Below, piece by piece: positions 8,495 to 19,358 of a DNA stretch of 64,000 nucleotides. A program made the translations under genes and the position numbers. The DNA is from Glycomyces algeriensis (GTDB lineage Bacteria > Actinomycetota > Actinomycetes > Mycobacteriales > Micromonosporaceae), in the NCBI RefSeq assembly GCF_027622855.1, contig NZ_JAPZVR010000005.1:248001-312000 (forward strand), read 5' to 3'. Position 1 is the first letter of the stretch, and every line of letters begins with the position of its first letter. Under the pieces are notes generated by a model that saw only the letters and a list, made by a program, of their open reading frames with translations, searched no databases and was not told the DNA's origin.

Positions 8495-9334
8495 CTAGTG
8501 GCGGCGCTGCCGATAGGCCTCGGCGAGGAGCCGCACCGCTTCGGGGACGTCGTCCTTGAGGTAGCGGCGGACGAGGCGGCGGGGTTCGGAGAGCATCCGG
8601 AAGATCCATTCGGTGCCCGTGCGCTGCATCCATTTCGGGGCGCGGCGGCGGTAGCCGGCGATGAAGTCGATGCTCGCGCCGCAGCCGAGGAACCACGCCT
8701 TGGGGGCGACGGCGCGCAGGCGCACCGTCACGTGCTCCTGCTTGGGGAAGCCGAGTCCGACGTACACGAGGTCGGGGGCGGCGGCTTCGACGCGCGCGAC
8801 GAGGGCGCGCCACTGCGAGTCGTCGCGGTCGAACCCCATGGGCGGGCACCAGGCGCCGACCACCTTCAATCCCGGATAGCGGGCCTCGAGGAGGTCCGCG
8901 GCGCGTTCGGTGGGGCGCGCGGTGGCGTCCGGGGTGCCGCCCAGCAGGGCGATGCGCAGGCCCCGCGCGGCGGCGGCCTCGGAGAGGGACCAGACGAGGT
9001 CCGAGCCCGCGACGCGGGCGGGGAGCGGGGTTCCGGCCACTTTGGAGGCCCACACGAGGGGCGCGCCGTCGGCGACCGCGAGGTCCGAGGCCGCGATGAT
9101 GGCGCGCAGCTCGCGGCTCCTGCGGGCGGCGGCGAGGATGTCGACGTTCGGGGTGACGATCTGGCCGCCCCGCCCCGATTCGAGCGCGTCGAGCACCCGC
9201 GTCACCGCCTCGGCCTCGGTGACCGGGTCGATGCCGATGCCGCCCAGGCACACCCGCGGAGCGGGCCGTGCGTGCGGTCGAGGGGAAGGCGCGGCGCTGA
9301 CACGGTCAGCGCACGAAGGGCCCAAACGCTCCAT
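8495..9334 (-). CDS. WecG/TagA/CpsF-family glycosyltransferase
   Basis: 279 residues from ATG 9334. The family landmarks are present: TPNVDIL, LAVADGAPLVW with the catalytic Asp of the D-G motif, GSDLVWSL, LLGGTP, YVGLGFPKQE and the FLGCGASIDFIAG block. These enzymes add ManNAc or a related sugar to a lipid-linked GlcNAc, usually as the second sugar after priming. There is no Shine-Dalgarno sequence before the ATG, but TAACGT lies 8 bases upstream, so a leaderless transcript is possible. An in-frame extension to 9430 is open but lacks family residues. It is divergent from the second sulfotransferase gene. Confidence 0.87.
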   Translation of the reverse strand: MERLGPSCADRVSAAPSPRPHARPAPRVCLGGIGIDPVTEAEAVTRVLDALESGRGGQIVTPNVDILAAARRSRELRAIIAASDLAVADGAPLVWASKVAGTPLPARVAGSDLVWSLSEAAAARGLRIALLGGTPDATARPTERAADLLEARYPGLKVVGAWCPPMGFDRDDSQWRALVARVEAAAPDLVYVGLGFPKQEHVTVRLRAVAPKAWFLGCGASIDFIAGYRRRAPKWMQRTGTEWIFRMLSEPRRLVRRYLKDDVPEAVRLLAEAYRQRRH

Positions 9335-9495
9335 GCGATCAGACGTTAGAGGTCCGCGTGCGATTTTCCGGGAATTTTGGCCGCAGGGCGTGTCCCCCAC
9401 CCCACCCCGGGTCGTTATACGAATCATCAAGGGGCATCTGCAGGTTTCCGAGCCCGGCTCGGATCGCGGCCCCGACGGCAGTAGGTGGAGCAGCA

Positions 9496-10530
9496 GTGAG
9501 CGAGGGATCAGTGAGCGCGAAGATCGCCGACACGGCCGAGCAGTCCGAGAACCGCGTCAAAGTGGTCTTCATCGGAGGACTCGGGCGCAGCGGCACGACG
9601 CTCCTCGAACGCCTGCTCGGACAGCTCCCCGGCGTCGTCCCCCTCGGCGAGATCACCCACCTCTGGGAACGGGACCTCGTCGGCAACGAGATGTGCGCCT
9701 GCGGGGCCACGTTCTCGCACTGCGAGTTCTGGCAGCGGATCGGGCAGCGCGCCTTCGGCTCCTGGGAGCAGGTCGACGTCGAGCGCCTCAACGCCCTCAA
9801 GGCCACTGTGGACCGCACCAGGCACATCCCGACGCTCGCCGCGAAGCGCCTCGCGCCCGCGCAGCACGAGCTCGTGACCGAGTACGCCGAGTACTTCGAG
9901 AAGATCTACACCGCGGCCGCGAAGGACACCCGCGCCCAGGTCGTGGTCGACTCCTCCAAGCACGCGTCCCTCGCGTACTGCCTGCGCTGGTCGCCCAAGA
10001 TCGACCTGCGGGTGCTGCACGTCGTGCGCGACTCGCGCGGCGTCGCCTACTCGTGGACCAAGAAGGTGAACCGCCCCGAGTCCCCCACGGGCGACCAGAT
10101 GACCCGCTACTCCCCCGCGAAGGCCGCGATGCTGTGGAACGCGCAGAACGCCGCGTTCAGCCTCCTCGCCCGCCGCGGCGTCCCGGTCCGGCGGGTCCGC
10201 TACGAGCGGATCATCCAGCGCCCGCGCAAGGTGATCGCGTCCCTGGGCCGGTTCTGCGGCCTGGACCTCGCCGAGTCGGACTACAACTTCATCGGGGACG
10301 GCTGGGCCGACCTCGGCCCGAGCCACTCGGCGGCCGGGAACCCGATGCGGTTCACCGTGGGGCGCATCCCGATCTACCCCGACGAGGCCTGGACCGCGGA
10401 TCTGCCCGACAGCACCCGGCGCATGGTCTCCACCCTGACCCGGCCCCTCCTGGGCCGCTACGGCTACCTCGACGACGAGGAGGGCCCTGTGGACGAACCC
10501 GTTCTGGAAGAGGTGATCGCCCGTGACTGA
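9496..10530 (+). CDS. Second sulfotransferase of the polysaccharide locus
   Basis: 344 residues from a GTG with GGTGGAG six bases upstream; an earlier in-frame GTG at 9358 lacks a ribosome-binding site. The PAPS motifs are FIGGLGRSGTTLLERLL near the N-terminus and VLHVVRDSRGVAYSW in the middle. A CACGATFSHCEFW segment after the first motif puts several Cys residues in a pattern (CxCGx5C) recurrent in actinobacterial sulfotransferases; it could bind metal or form a disulfide. It is unlike the first sulfotransferase outside the PAPS motifs, so two different positions are probably sulfated. The next gene starts 8 bases before its stop. Confidence 0.85.
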   Translation: MSEGSVSAKIADTAEQSENRVKVVFIGGLGRSGTTLLERLLGQLPGVVPLGEITHLWERDLVGNEMCACGATFSHCEFWQRIGQRAFGSWEQVDVERLNALKATVDRTRHIPTLAAKRLAPAQHELVTEYAEYFEKIYTAAAKDTRAQVVVDSSKHASLAYCLRWSPKIDLRVLHVVRDSRGVAYSWTKKVNRPESPTGDQMTRYSPAKAAMLWNAQNAAFSLLARRGVPVRRVRYERIIQRPRKVIASLGRFCGLDLAESDYNFIGDGWADLGPSHSAAGNPMRFTVGRIPIYPDEAWTADLPDSTRRMVSTLTRPLLGRYGYLDDEEGPVDEPVLEEVIARD

Positions 10531-11428
10531 CTGGCCTTCGGTCGGCGTCGTCATCCCCACGCACAACCGCCCCGAGCAGGTACGCGCGGCGCTGCGCTCG
10601 GTGCTGGCCCAGTTCTACCCCGGCGACATCGAAGTCGTCGTGGTCTTCGACCGCGCCAAAGTGGACGAAACGCTCGCCGCCGACGGCGACCGGCCCGTCC
10701 GCGTCGTCAAGAACGAGCGCACCCCCGGCCTCGCCGGGGCCCGGAACACCGGGATCACCGCGCTCGACACCGACCTCGTGGCGTTCCTCGACGACGACGA
10801 CGAATGGCTCGCCGGCAAGCTCACCGCGCAGGTCAACGCGCTCGGCACCGAGGCCGAGCTGTGCACGACCGCGATCGAGGTCGACTACCGCGGCCGCCGG
10901 AACCCGCGGCTCGCGCAGAAGACCATGGTCCGCCACGGCGACCTGCTCCGCTCGCGCATGATGATGCTCCACTCCTCGACGTTCCTGTTCCGCCGCTCGG
11001 CCCTGCTGGGCGGCCTCGGGCTGGTCGCGGAGGACGCCCCGGGCAGCCAGAACGAGGACTGGGACATGCTGCTGCGCGCCTCGCGCCGCCGCCCCATCGC
11101 GCACGTCGACGTCCCGTACGCCCTCGTCAACTGGGCCGGCTCGCACTTCGAGACCCGCTGGGACACCAAGATCTCCTCACTGCGGTGGATCCTCGACCGC
11201 CACCCGGAGATCCACGGCAGCCCCGAGGGCGCCGCGCGCGTCTACGGCCAGATCGCCTGCTGGCACGCCGCCACCGGCGACCGCAAGGAGGCCCTGCGCT
11301 GGGCGGTCCGCGCGACCAAGGCGAACCCGGGCGAGCCCCGCGCCGCCGTCGCGGCGGCCGCCGCGGCCGGCATCGTCGGCGTCCCCGCCGTCATGGCCGC
11401 CCTGCACCGCCGCGGCCGCGGCATCTGA
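10523..11428 (+). CDS. Family 2 glycosyltransferase (GT-A)
   Basis: 301 residues; GTG start inside the end of the sulfotransferase gene. Typical GT2 N-terminus VGVVIPTHNRPEQVRAAL, then LAGARNTGI and the nucleotide-sugar/metal site FLDDDDEW (residues 89-94). ENEDWDMLLRA-type residues (here QNEDWDMLLRA) supply the catalytic base region. A C-terminal helical part lacks convincing membrane segments, so the enzyme is cytoplasmic or peripheral. It should add a sugar to the lipid-linked repeat unit. It converges on the ATP synthase operon with a shared terminator between. Confidence 0.87.
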   Translation: MTDWPSVGVVIPTHNRPEQVRAALRSVLAQFYPGDIEVVVVFDRAKVDETLAADGDRPVRVVKNERTPGLAGARNTGITALDTDLVAFLDDDDEWLAGKLTAQVNALGTEAELCTTAIEVDYRGRRNPRLAQKTMVRHGDLLRSRMMMLHSSTFLFRRSALLGGLGLVAEDAPGSQNEDWDMLLRASRRRPIAHVDVPYALVNWAGSHFETRWDTKISSLRWILDRHPEIHGSPEGAARVYGQIACWHAATGDRKEALRWAVRATKANPGEPRAAVAAAAAAGIVGVPAVMAALHRRGRGI

Positions 11429-11440
11429 CCACACGAGAAA

Positions 11441-11472
11441 GCGGCCCCGGAACCATTCGGTTCCGGGGCCGC
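11441..11472. terminator. Bidirectional hairpin terminator between GT2 and atpD
   Basis: A perfect 14-bp stem (GCGGCCCCGGAACC with its complement) closes a 4-base ATTC loop. Read on the minus strand it is followed by TTTCTCG, so it should end the ATP synthase transcript 24 bases after the atpD stop; on the plus strand it ends the glycosyltransferase transcript. Confidence 0.8.
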
Positions 11473-11495
11473 CTCGTCAAGCGCTGCGAGAAGGG

Positions 11496-13864
<2,369 letters not shown>

Positions 13865-13866
13865 GG

Positions 13867-15501
13867 CTAACCCCTCTTGACGCGCTTGACGGTCTCGACG
13901 TCCACGTCGCCCTCGAGGGCGTCTTCAGCGGTGTCGGTCACGTGCAGGTCGTCGGCGGTGGCCTTGAACATCTTCTTGAACTTGGCCGCGGCGCGCTTGA
14001 GGGTGTCCTCGATGTCGCCGGTGACCTTGTCCTTGCCCGCGGTGAGCTGGGCGACGACGTCCTTGTGGTTGGCGCGCATGTAGGTGAGGAACTCGCTCTC
14101 GAAACGGCGCACCTCCCCGACCGGGATGTCGTCGAGCTCGCCGGCGGTGCCGGCCCAGATCGAGATGGTCTCCTCGCCCATGGGGAGCGGCTCGGCCACA
14201 CCCTGCTTGAGGAGCTCGACCATGCGCAGACCGCGGTCCAGCTGCGCGCGGGACGCGGCGTCCAGGTCGGACGCGAAGGCCGCGAAGGCCTCCAGGTCGC
14301 GGTACTGGGCCAGGTCCAGGCGGAGCGAACCGGCGACCGAGCGCATGCCCTTGGTCTGCGCGGCGCCACCGACACGGGAGACGGACGTACCGACGTTGAT
14401 CGCCGGACGCACACCCGAGTTGAACAGGCCCTCTTCGAGGTAGACCTGGCCGTCGGTGATGGAGATGACGTTGGTCGGGATGAACTGCGAGATGTCGCCG
14501 GCCTTGGTCTCGATGATCGGCAGACCCGTCATCGAACCGCCGCCGAGCTCCTCGGACAGCTTCGCGCAACGCTCGAGCAGACGCGAGTGCAGGTAGAAGA
14601 CGTCACCGGGGAAGGCCTCGCGGCCCGGGGGACGACGCAGCAGCAGCGACACGGTGCGGTACGCCTCGGCCTGCTTCGACAGGTCGTCGAAGACGATGAG
14701 GACGTGCTTGCCGCCGTACATCCAGTGCTGGCCGATGGCCGAACCGGTGTAGGGCGCCAGGTACTTCAGACCCGCCGGCTCGTCGGCGTTCGCCGCGACG
14801 ATGGTGGTGTACTCCATCGCGCCGTGCGCCTCGAGCATGCCCTTGATGCCGGCGACGGTGGAGCCCTTCTGGCCGACCGCGACGTAGATGCAGCGCAGCT
14901 GCTTGTCGGGGTCGCCGGACTCCCAGTTGGCCCGCTGGTTGATGATCGTGTCGATCGCGACCTGCGTCTTGCCGGTCTTGCGGTCGCCGATGATCAGCTG
15001 GCGCTGGCCGCGCCCGATGGGGGTCATCGAGTCGATGGCCTTGATGCCGGTCTCGACGGGCTCGAACACCGACTGGCGGCTCACGACGTTGGGGGCCTGG
15101 GCCTCCAGCTCGCGCTCGCCCTCGGCCTCGATCTCGCCGAGGTCGTCGATGGGGTTGCCCAGGGCGTCGACGACGCGGCCCAGGAACTTGTCGCCCACCG
15201 GCACGGAGAGGACCTTGCCGGTGCGCTTGACCGACTGGCCCTCGCCGACCTTGACCGGGTCGCCCAGGAGGACGGCGCCGATCTCGCGGACGTCGAGGTT
15301 CAGGGCCAGGCCCATCACGCCGCCCTCGAACTCCAGGAGCTCGTTGGCCATGACGGAGGGCAGGCCCTCGACGACGGCGATGCCGTCGCCGGCGGAGGTG
15401 ACGGTACCGACCTCTTCGCGGGTGATCTCCGGCCGGTAAGACGAGACGTACGCGTCGAGCGCGTTACGGATCTCGTCAGAGGAGATGGTCAATTCAGCCA
15501 T
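13867..15501 (-). CDS. atpA: ATP synthase subunit alpha
   Basis: 544 residues, regulatory nucleotide-binding subunit of F1. P-loop GDRKTGKT at residues 172-179, the ISVG-region arginine ([12 protein letters not shown]) that reaches the catalytic site is present. A C-terminal extension of about 35 residues after KMFKATAD resembles the extended alpha C-terminus of actinobacteria that suppresses ATP hydrolysis in mycobacteria. Start behind AGAAAGG-type spacing in the 34-base gap after atpH. Confidence 0.98.
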   Translation of the reverse strand: MAELTISSDEIRNALDAYVSSYRPEITREEVGTVTSAGDGIAVVEGLPSVMANELLEFEGGVMGLALNLDVREIGAVLLGDPVKVGEGQSVKRTGKVLSVPVGDKFLGRVVDALGNPIDDLGEIEAEGERELEAQAPNVVSRQSVFEPVETGIKAIDSMTPIGRGQRQLIIGDRKTGKTQVAIDTIINQRANWESGDPDKQLRCIYVAVGQKGSTVAGIKGMLEAHGAMEYTTIVAANADEPAGLKYLAPYTGSAIGQHWMYGGKHVLIVFDDLSKQAEAYRTVSLLLRRPPGREAFPGDVFYLHSRLLERCAKLSEELGGGSMTGLPIIETKAGDISQFIPTNVISITDGQVYLEEGLFNSGVRPAINVGTSVSRVGGAAQTKGMRSVAGSLRLDLAQYRDLEAFAAFASDLDAASRAQLDRGLRMVELLKQGVAEPLPMGEETISIWAGTAGELDDIPVGEVRRFESEFLTYMRANHKDVVAQLTAGKDKVTGDIEDTLKRAAAKFKKMFKATADDLHVTDTAEDALEGDVDVETVKRVKRG

Positions 15502-15535
15502 CTGAACGTTTACCTTTCTGTTGTTACCGGCTGGA

Positions 15536-16357
15536 TCAGCGTCCGGCCAAGGCTTGGCGGGCTTCGTCGAGGCGGCGCGAGACGGAACCGTCCCACAGCT
15601 CCGAGCCCACTTGCACTCGGATGCCCCCGACGATCGCGGGGTCGACCGTGACCTTGAGCGCCACAGGGCGCCCGTAGACCAGGGTGAGCTTGGCGGCGAG
15701 CTGACGCTCCCCCGCCTCGTCGAGCGGCCTCGCCACGGTCACGTAGGCCACGGTCTCGTCCTGGGCCGCAGCGGCGGCCTCGACGAGGTGGGCCAACGAG
15801 GCGTGGAAGCTGCGACCGCCGATGCCGAAGCACGAGGCGGAGGCCAGCTTCACCGTCACCGGCTCGGCCTTGCCGCCGAGCAGCTGCTCGACGAGCGAGG
15901 CCCGGCCCTTCGGGTCGGAGCCCGAAGCGCCCAGGACGGAGGCCAGCTCGGCGTCGCCGTCGACGAGCTGCCCGAATCGGAACAGCTCGTCTTCGACGTT
16001 CGCCAGGCTGCCGTCCTTGGTCGCGGCGAGCAGCAGCGCCGAGACGGCGAGCTGCTCGGTGCCGTCGACCAGTTCGGACGGGGCGCCCCAGCGGCCGCGC
16101 ACGAGCGAGGCCACCACGTCAGCGGCGGTCTCGCCCACTTGGCCCGCGATGAGCCCGCGGACCAGGCCCTCCCGGTCGTCCGCCGTGCGGGCGGGGTCGG
16201 ACAGGGCGCGACGCAGCCGAGGCTGGTCGACGAGGAACCTCGTCACTCCCAGCAGCTGATCGCCGCACTCGGTGAGCTGCTCGGCCGAGGCGCTGGAGGC
16301 GGCTGCCTCCAGCACGGCCCGGCCGGCCTCGATGCTTTCGCGTCCAGTCGTCGACAT
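15536..16357 (-). CDS. atpH: ATP synthase subunit delta
   Basis: 273 residues, the peripheral-stalk (OSCP) subunit at the top of F1. The C-terminal part with the family signature around [16 protein letters not shown] is clear. The ATG shares one base with the atpF stop (TGATG), indicating coupled translation. Longer than the roughly 180-residue enterobacterial delta, as usual for actinobacteria, but separate from subunit b (no b-delta fusion). Confidence 0.95.
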   Translation of the reverse strand: MSTTGRESIEAGRAVLEAAASSASAEQLTECGDQLLGVTRFLVDQPRLRRALSDPARTADDREGLVRGLIAGQVGETAADVVASLVRGRWGAPSELVDGTEQLAVSALLLAATKDGSLANVEDELFRFGQLVDGDAELASVLGASGSDPKGRASLVEQLLGGKAEPVTVKLASASCFGIGGRSFHASLAHLVEAAAAAQDETVAYVTVARPLDEAGERQLAAKLTLVYGRPVALKVTVDPAIVGGIRVQVGSELWDGSVSRRLDEARQALAGR

Positions 16358-16899
16358 CAGCGCGCTCCGCTCGTCTCGGCCGTGTCGTCGGCGATCTGGG
16401 ACAGGAACTGGTCCACAGTCGCCGTCGTGTCGGCGTCGCCGGCGAGGCGCTGGCCGATGATCTTCCCGGCCAGGTCAACGGCCAGGTTGCCGACCTCGCT
16501 GCGCAGCTCGCGGACGAGCTGCTGGCGAGAGGCCTCGATCTGCGCGTGGCCCGCCGCGATCACGCGGTTGGCCTCCTCGCGGGCGGAGACGAGGATCTCC
16601 TCCTTGGCCGCCACAGCGTCGGCACGAGCCTCGTCGCGAATCGCGGCGGCCTCTTCCTGCGCAGTGGCGAGCTTGCGACGGTATTCCTCGAGCGTCTGGT
16701 TGGCCTCTTCTTGAGCCCGCTCAGCCCGCTCGATGCCGCCTTCGATCGCGTCGACTCGTGCCTCGAAGGTCTTCTCCATCATGGGGAAGACGAACTTCAT
16801 GAGCACGAAGCACAGCAGACCGAAGGCGATGGCGCCGACGAGAATCTCTTGCCAGATCGGGAAGAGAATCTCTGCGCCTCCTTCGGCGGCGTGAATCAT
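16357..16899 (-). CDS. atpF: ATP synthase subunit b
   Basis: 180 residues: one N-terminal membrane segment (about residues 15-36) then a long charged amphipathic helix typical of the peripheral stalk. Overlaps atpH by one base and starts 18 bases after the atpE stop. Confidence 0.95.
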   Translation of the reverse strand: MIHAAEGGAEILFPIWQEILVGAIAFGLLCFVLMKFVFPMMEKTFEARVDAIEGGIERAERAQEEANQTLEEYRRKLATAQEEAAAIRDEARADAVAAKEEILVSAREEANRVIAAGHAQIEASRQQLVRELRSEVGNLAVDLAGKIIGQRLAGDADTTATVDQFLSQIADDTAETSGAR

Positions 16900-16917
16900 G
16901 TTCGCTCCGTGAGGTGG

Positions 16918-17121
16918 TTAGTTGATGAACGCGAGGACCAGGCCGAACAGGGCCAGAACCTCGACGAGGGCGAAGCCCATGAAGAGCATCGGACGGGTGA
17001 TACCGGCCGACTCGGGCTGACGCGCGGTGGCGGTGATCCACGCGGCGAAGATCAGGGCGACACCGATACCGGGGCCGATCGCAGCGAGGCCGTAACCGAT
17101 GACGTTGAGGCTGCCATCCAT
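16918..17121 (-). CDS. atpE: ATP synthase subunit c
   Basis: 67 residues, two membrane helices joined by a polar loop (ATARQPES). The glycine-rich first helix (GPGIGVAL) and the proton-carrying carboxylate Glu54 in FALVEVLALFG are present. The pattern around the Glu lacks the extra Gln/Ser/Thr ligands of sodium-type rings, so proton coupling is expected. Confidence 0.96.
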   Translation of the reverse strand: MDGSLNVIGYGLAAIGPGIGVALIFAAWITATARQPESAGITRPMLFMGFALVEVLALFGLVLAFIN

Positions 17122-17216
17122 GGCGTTTTCTCCTAGGTGTCAGCGTGGCGTGTCCGTCACGCGCACGATGTTCTTCAATTGCGAAATCTGGATGAGGGGC
17201 GAAGGCTCGGGGAGCG

Positions 17217-18038
17217 CTAGTGCTCGTCCGCGAGGGACCCCTGGATGTACATACCGGTCAGCAGGGTGAAGACGTACGCCTGCAGCAGGATGACGATCAG
17301 TTCGAACATGGTCATGGCGATGCCCATGCCGAACGAGAAGACCGAGAGGCCTTGGATGAAGATGTTGCCCGAGTTGAGCATCTCGAAGCCGCCGAGGATG
17401 AACACCAGCAGGATGAGGTGGCCGGCGAACATGTTCGCGAAGAGCCGCAGGGCGAGGGTGACCGGTCGCAGGATGATGTTCTGCAGGAACTCGATCGGGA
17501 TCAGCAGCGGGTAGATGAACCAGGGCGCGCCCGGGGGCACGCAGGTCATCTTGAGGAAGCCGATGAAGCCGTGCTTCTTGAAGCCGACGGCCATGTAGAT
17601 GATCCACGAGAGCACGCCGAGCATCGCGGGGAAGGCGATGTGGGAGTTCGGAGAGACCTGAACGCCGGGCACGATGGCCCACATGTTCATGATCAGGATG
17701 AAGAGGAACAGCGTCGCGAGGTAGGGCGCGAACTTCACGCCTTCCTTCTTGCCCATCTGGTCGATGGCGACGGTGTTGCGAATGAAGCCATAGGCGGATT
17801 CGGCGAGCCACTGCTTCTTGCTCGGAACGATCTGGGGCTTGCGGTACGCCCACAGGAAGAACACGATGAGAATGGCGACAGAAGCCCATACCGCGAAGGT
17901 GATCGTGGTGAACATGTGGGCGAGAGCCGTGTCGCTGAGCCCGGTGAACCAGTCCCGGAAATCAAAGCTGTGAATGCCGGGCGGGAAGTGGGAGTCCCCT
18001 TCGGCCAGCACGATGGCTGAGTCGGTCACGCGAGTCAC
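17217..18038 (-). CDS. atpB: ATP synthase subunit a
   Basis: 273 residues with 5-6 membrane helices, the stator channel of Fo. The essential Arg lies in the ALRLFANMFAGH block, the family signature. First canonical gene of the operon; 25 bases after the small AtpZ-like gene. Its start lies in CTGAGAGGCGTGACTCGC context, GAGAGG serving as the ribosome-binding site. Confidence 0.96.
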   Translation of the reverse strand: MTRVTDSAIVLAEGDSHFPPGIHSFDFRDWFTGLSDTALAHMFTTITFAVWASVAILIVFFLWAYRKPQIVPSKKQWLAESAYGFIRNTVAIDQMGKKEGVKFAPYLATLFLFILIMNMWAIVPGVQVSPNSHIAFPAMLGVLSWIIYMAVGFKKHGFIGFLKMTCVPPGAPWFIYPLLIPIEFLQNIILRPVTLALRLFANMFAGHLILLVFILGGFEMLNSGNIFIQGLSVFSFGMGIAMTMFELIVILLQAYVFTLLTGMYIQGSLADEH

Positions 18039-18063
18039 GCCTCTCAGTCAGTGTCGGTCAAAA

Positions 18064-18282
18064 TTAAGGCGACATCTGCTTGATCAGCAGGAACATTCCT
18101 GCTGCAGCACCGACAAGCATCCCTACCAGGAGCCCGACTCTGGGCAAATCGAGCCACAGGTCGACGAGGTACCCGATACCGCCCCAAAAGACGATCCCTG
18201 AAATGAGGTACCCCAGCGCACGCCAGCCCATGTCCGAGCCATCAGGCTGCGGCTTGTGGTCAGGGGGGTGTTTGTCGGCCAT
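18064..18282 (-). CDS. AtpZ/AtpI-type small membrane protein of the ATP synthase operon
   Basis: 72 residues from ATG 18282 (MADKHPPDHKPQ). A charged N-terminus is followed by two hydrophobic helices (about residues 22-38 and 46-66), the pattern of the F1Fo 'gene 1' (AtpZ) family, which helps assemble the c-ring or carries Mg/Ca. An upstream in-frame GTG extends the frame to 18348 but adds residues unlike the family. TAGAGT ends 10 bases before the ATG, compatible with a nearly leaderless message. Precedes atpB in the same direction. Confidence 0.7.
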   Translation of the reverse strand: MADKHPPDHKPQPDGSDMGWRALGYLISGIVFWGGIGYLVDLWLDLPRVGLLVGMLVGAAAGMFLLIKQMSP

Positions 18283-18335
18283 GTCGAGCTGAACTCTAAC
18301 AGCTACTACACAGGAACTGCCCAGCGGGTTCGCTG

Positions 18336-18365
18336 AGATGAGTGCCATCGGTGAGGGGTTGTCAA
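18336..18365 (-). promoter_or_regulatory. Candidate promoter of the ATP synthase operon
   Basis: Minus-strand TTGACA (18360-18365, perfect -35) is followed after 18 bases by TCATCT (18336-18341). It lies in the 126-base gap between the two small Fo-associated membrane protein genes. An alternative -10, TAGAGT, is closer to the ATG at 18282. Which is used cannot be decided by eye. Confidence 0.4.
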
Positions 18366-18408
18366 CCTCTAAGAAACACCGCGTGTCGCGAGTAGCGTCA
18401 AGATTTCG

Positions 18409-18810
18409 TCAAGAACTCTGGTCGAGCTCGATGTAGGGAATTTTCGCCTTGTAGGCCCACACGACCTGGGTGGCGAGCCACGCGACGGCCCCGCCGACCA
18501 CGCCGTAGGCGAAGGGCAGCAGCGCGTCGGGCACGGCCGTCTTGACGATCGAGAGGATCGTCAGGACCAGCGCCAACTTGATCGAGTACGTGATCAACGC
18601 CATAGGCAGAGTGAGACGCAAGTCAAAGGTCTCCGCCAGTGCGACTGCCGCTGCGGAACCCGCGAATCCCAAGGCCGCCAACGCTACTCCCGCCGGCGCG
18701 GCCCATGCGCCGGTCACCCCGTCGGTGATGCCGCCGACCACGCCGGCGATGACCGCCGCGATCGCGGCGGCGATGAGGCACGGCTTCAAGAAGCCCTTGA
18801 TCTTGGTCAT
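18409..18810 (-). CDS. AtpI-like four-helix membrane protein
   Basis: 133 residues, four hydrophobic segments and a short charged C-terminus ending ELDQSS. Position (just before the atp operon and after tsaC and its neighbours) matches the conserved membrane protein preceding atpB in mycobacteria (ATP synthase protein I type). Its ATG overlaps the stop of the phosphatase gene by 4 bases (ATGA), so it belongs to the prfA-prmC-tsaC-phosphatase run transcriptionally. Confidence 0.65.
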   Translation of the reverse strand: MTKIKGFLKPCLIAAAIAAVIAGVVGGITDGVTGAWAAPAGVALAALGFAGSAAAVALAETFDLRLTLPMALITYSIKLALVLTILSIVKTAVPDALLPFAYGVVGGAVAWLATQVVWAYKAKIPYIELDQSS

Positions 18811-19358
18811 GGGCGCGGCTCCAGCGCGTCCGCCACCGGCCGCAGCGCGGCCTCGAGCTGGTCGGCGATCTGGGCGTAGACGGCCTGCCGCATTCCCCAC
18901 GGGTCGGCGAGGTCGAGCTCGTCGTAGTCGCCTCGGCGCGCGTCGGCCGCGTCGACCAGGGCCTTGCCGCGGACGGCGGTGTCGCCGTCCGGCAGCGAAC
19001 CGGCGAGGTCGGCGGCCATCGGCCCGAACGAGCGGACGAGGAAGGCCTTGGCGGACGACTCGGGGAAGCGCTCGGCGAGGTACTCCCGGTGCCCGATAGT
19101 TGCAACGAGGATGAGGTCCGAGGCCTCCACGTGCTCGCGCAGGAGGTGCCGGGCACGGTGCCCCGCGGGGTCGAAGCCGCGGGACTCGAGCTCGGTCATC
19201 GCGTTGCCCTGCATGTTCTCGCCTTCGTGGAAGGGCGAGATGCCCGCGCCGTGGTTGAGCACGTCCTCGCCGGTGAGACCGGCGAGGATGCGCTCGGACA
19301 TGGGCGACCGGCAGATGTTGCCGGTGCACACGTGCAGCACGGTGAACGGCGAGGTCAC
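18807..19358 (-). CDS. Low-molecular-weight protein tyrosine phosphatase
   Basis: 183 residues. The catalytic P-loop is VCTGNICRSP (CX5R) at residues 10-19 and the general-acid Asp is in LADPWG near residue 147, so the enzyme looks active. GTG start overlaps the tsaC stop (GTGA). These phosphatases are usually partners of bacterial tyrosine kinases controlling exopolysaccharide export; here the only kinase-like protein in view, the Wzz fusion, lacks its Walker lysine. In other actinobacteria this slot holds wecA/rfe, so the gene appears to replace it. Confidence 0.88.
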   Translation of the reverse strand: MTSPFTVLHVCTGNICRSPMSERILAGLTGEDVLNHGAGISPFHEGENMQGNAMTELESRGFDPAGHRARHLLREHVEASDLILVATIGHREYLAERFPESSAKAFLVRSFGPMAADLAGSLPDGDTAVRGKALVDAADARRGDYDELDLADPWGMRQAVYAQIADQLEAALRPVADALEPRP

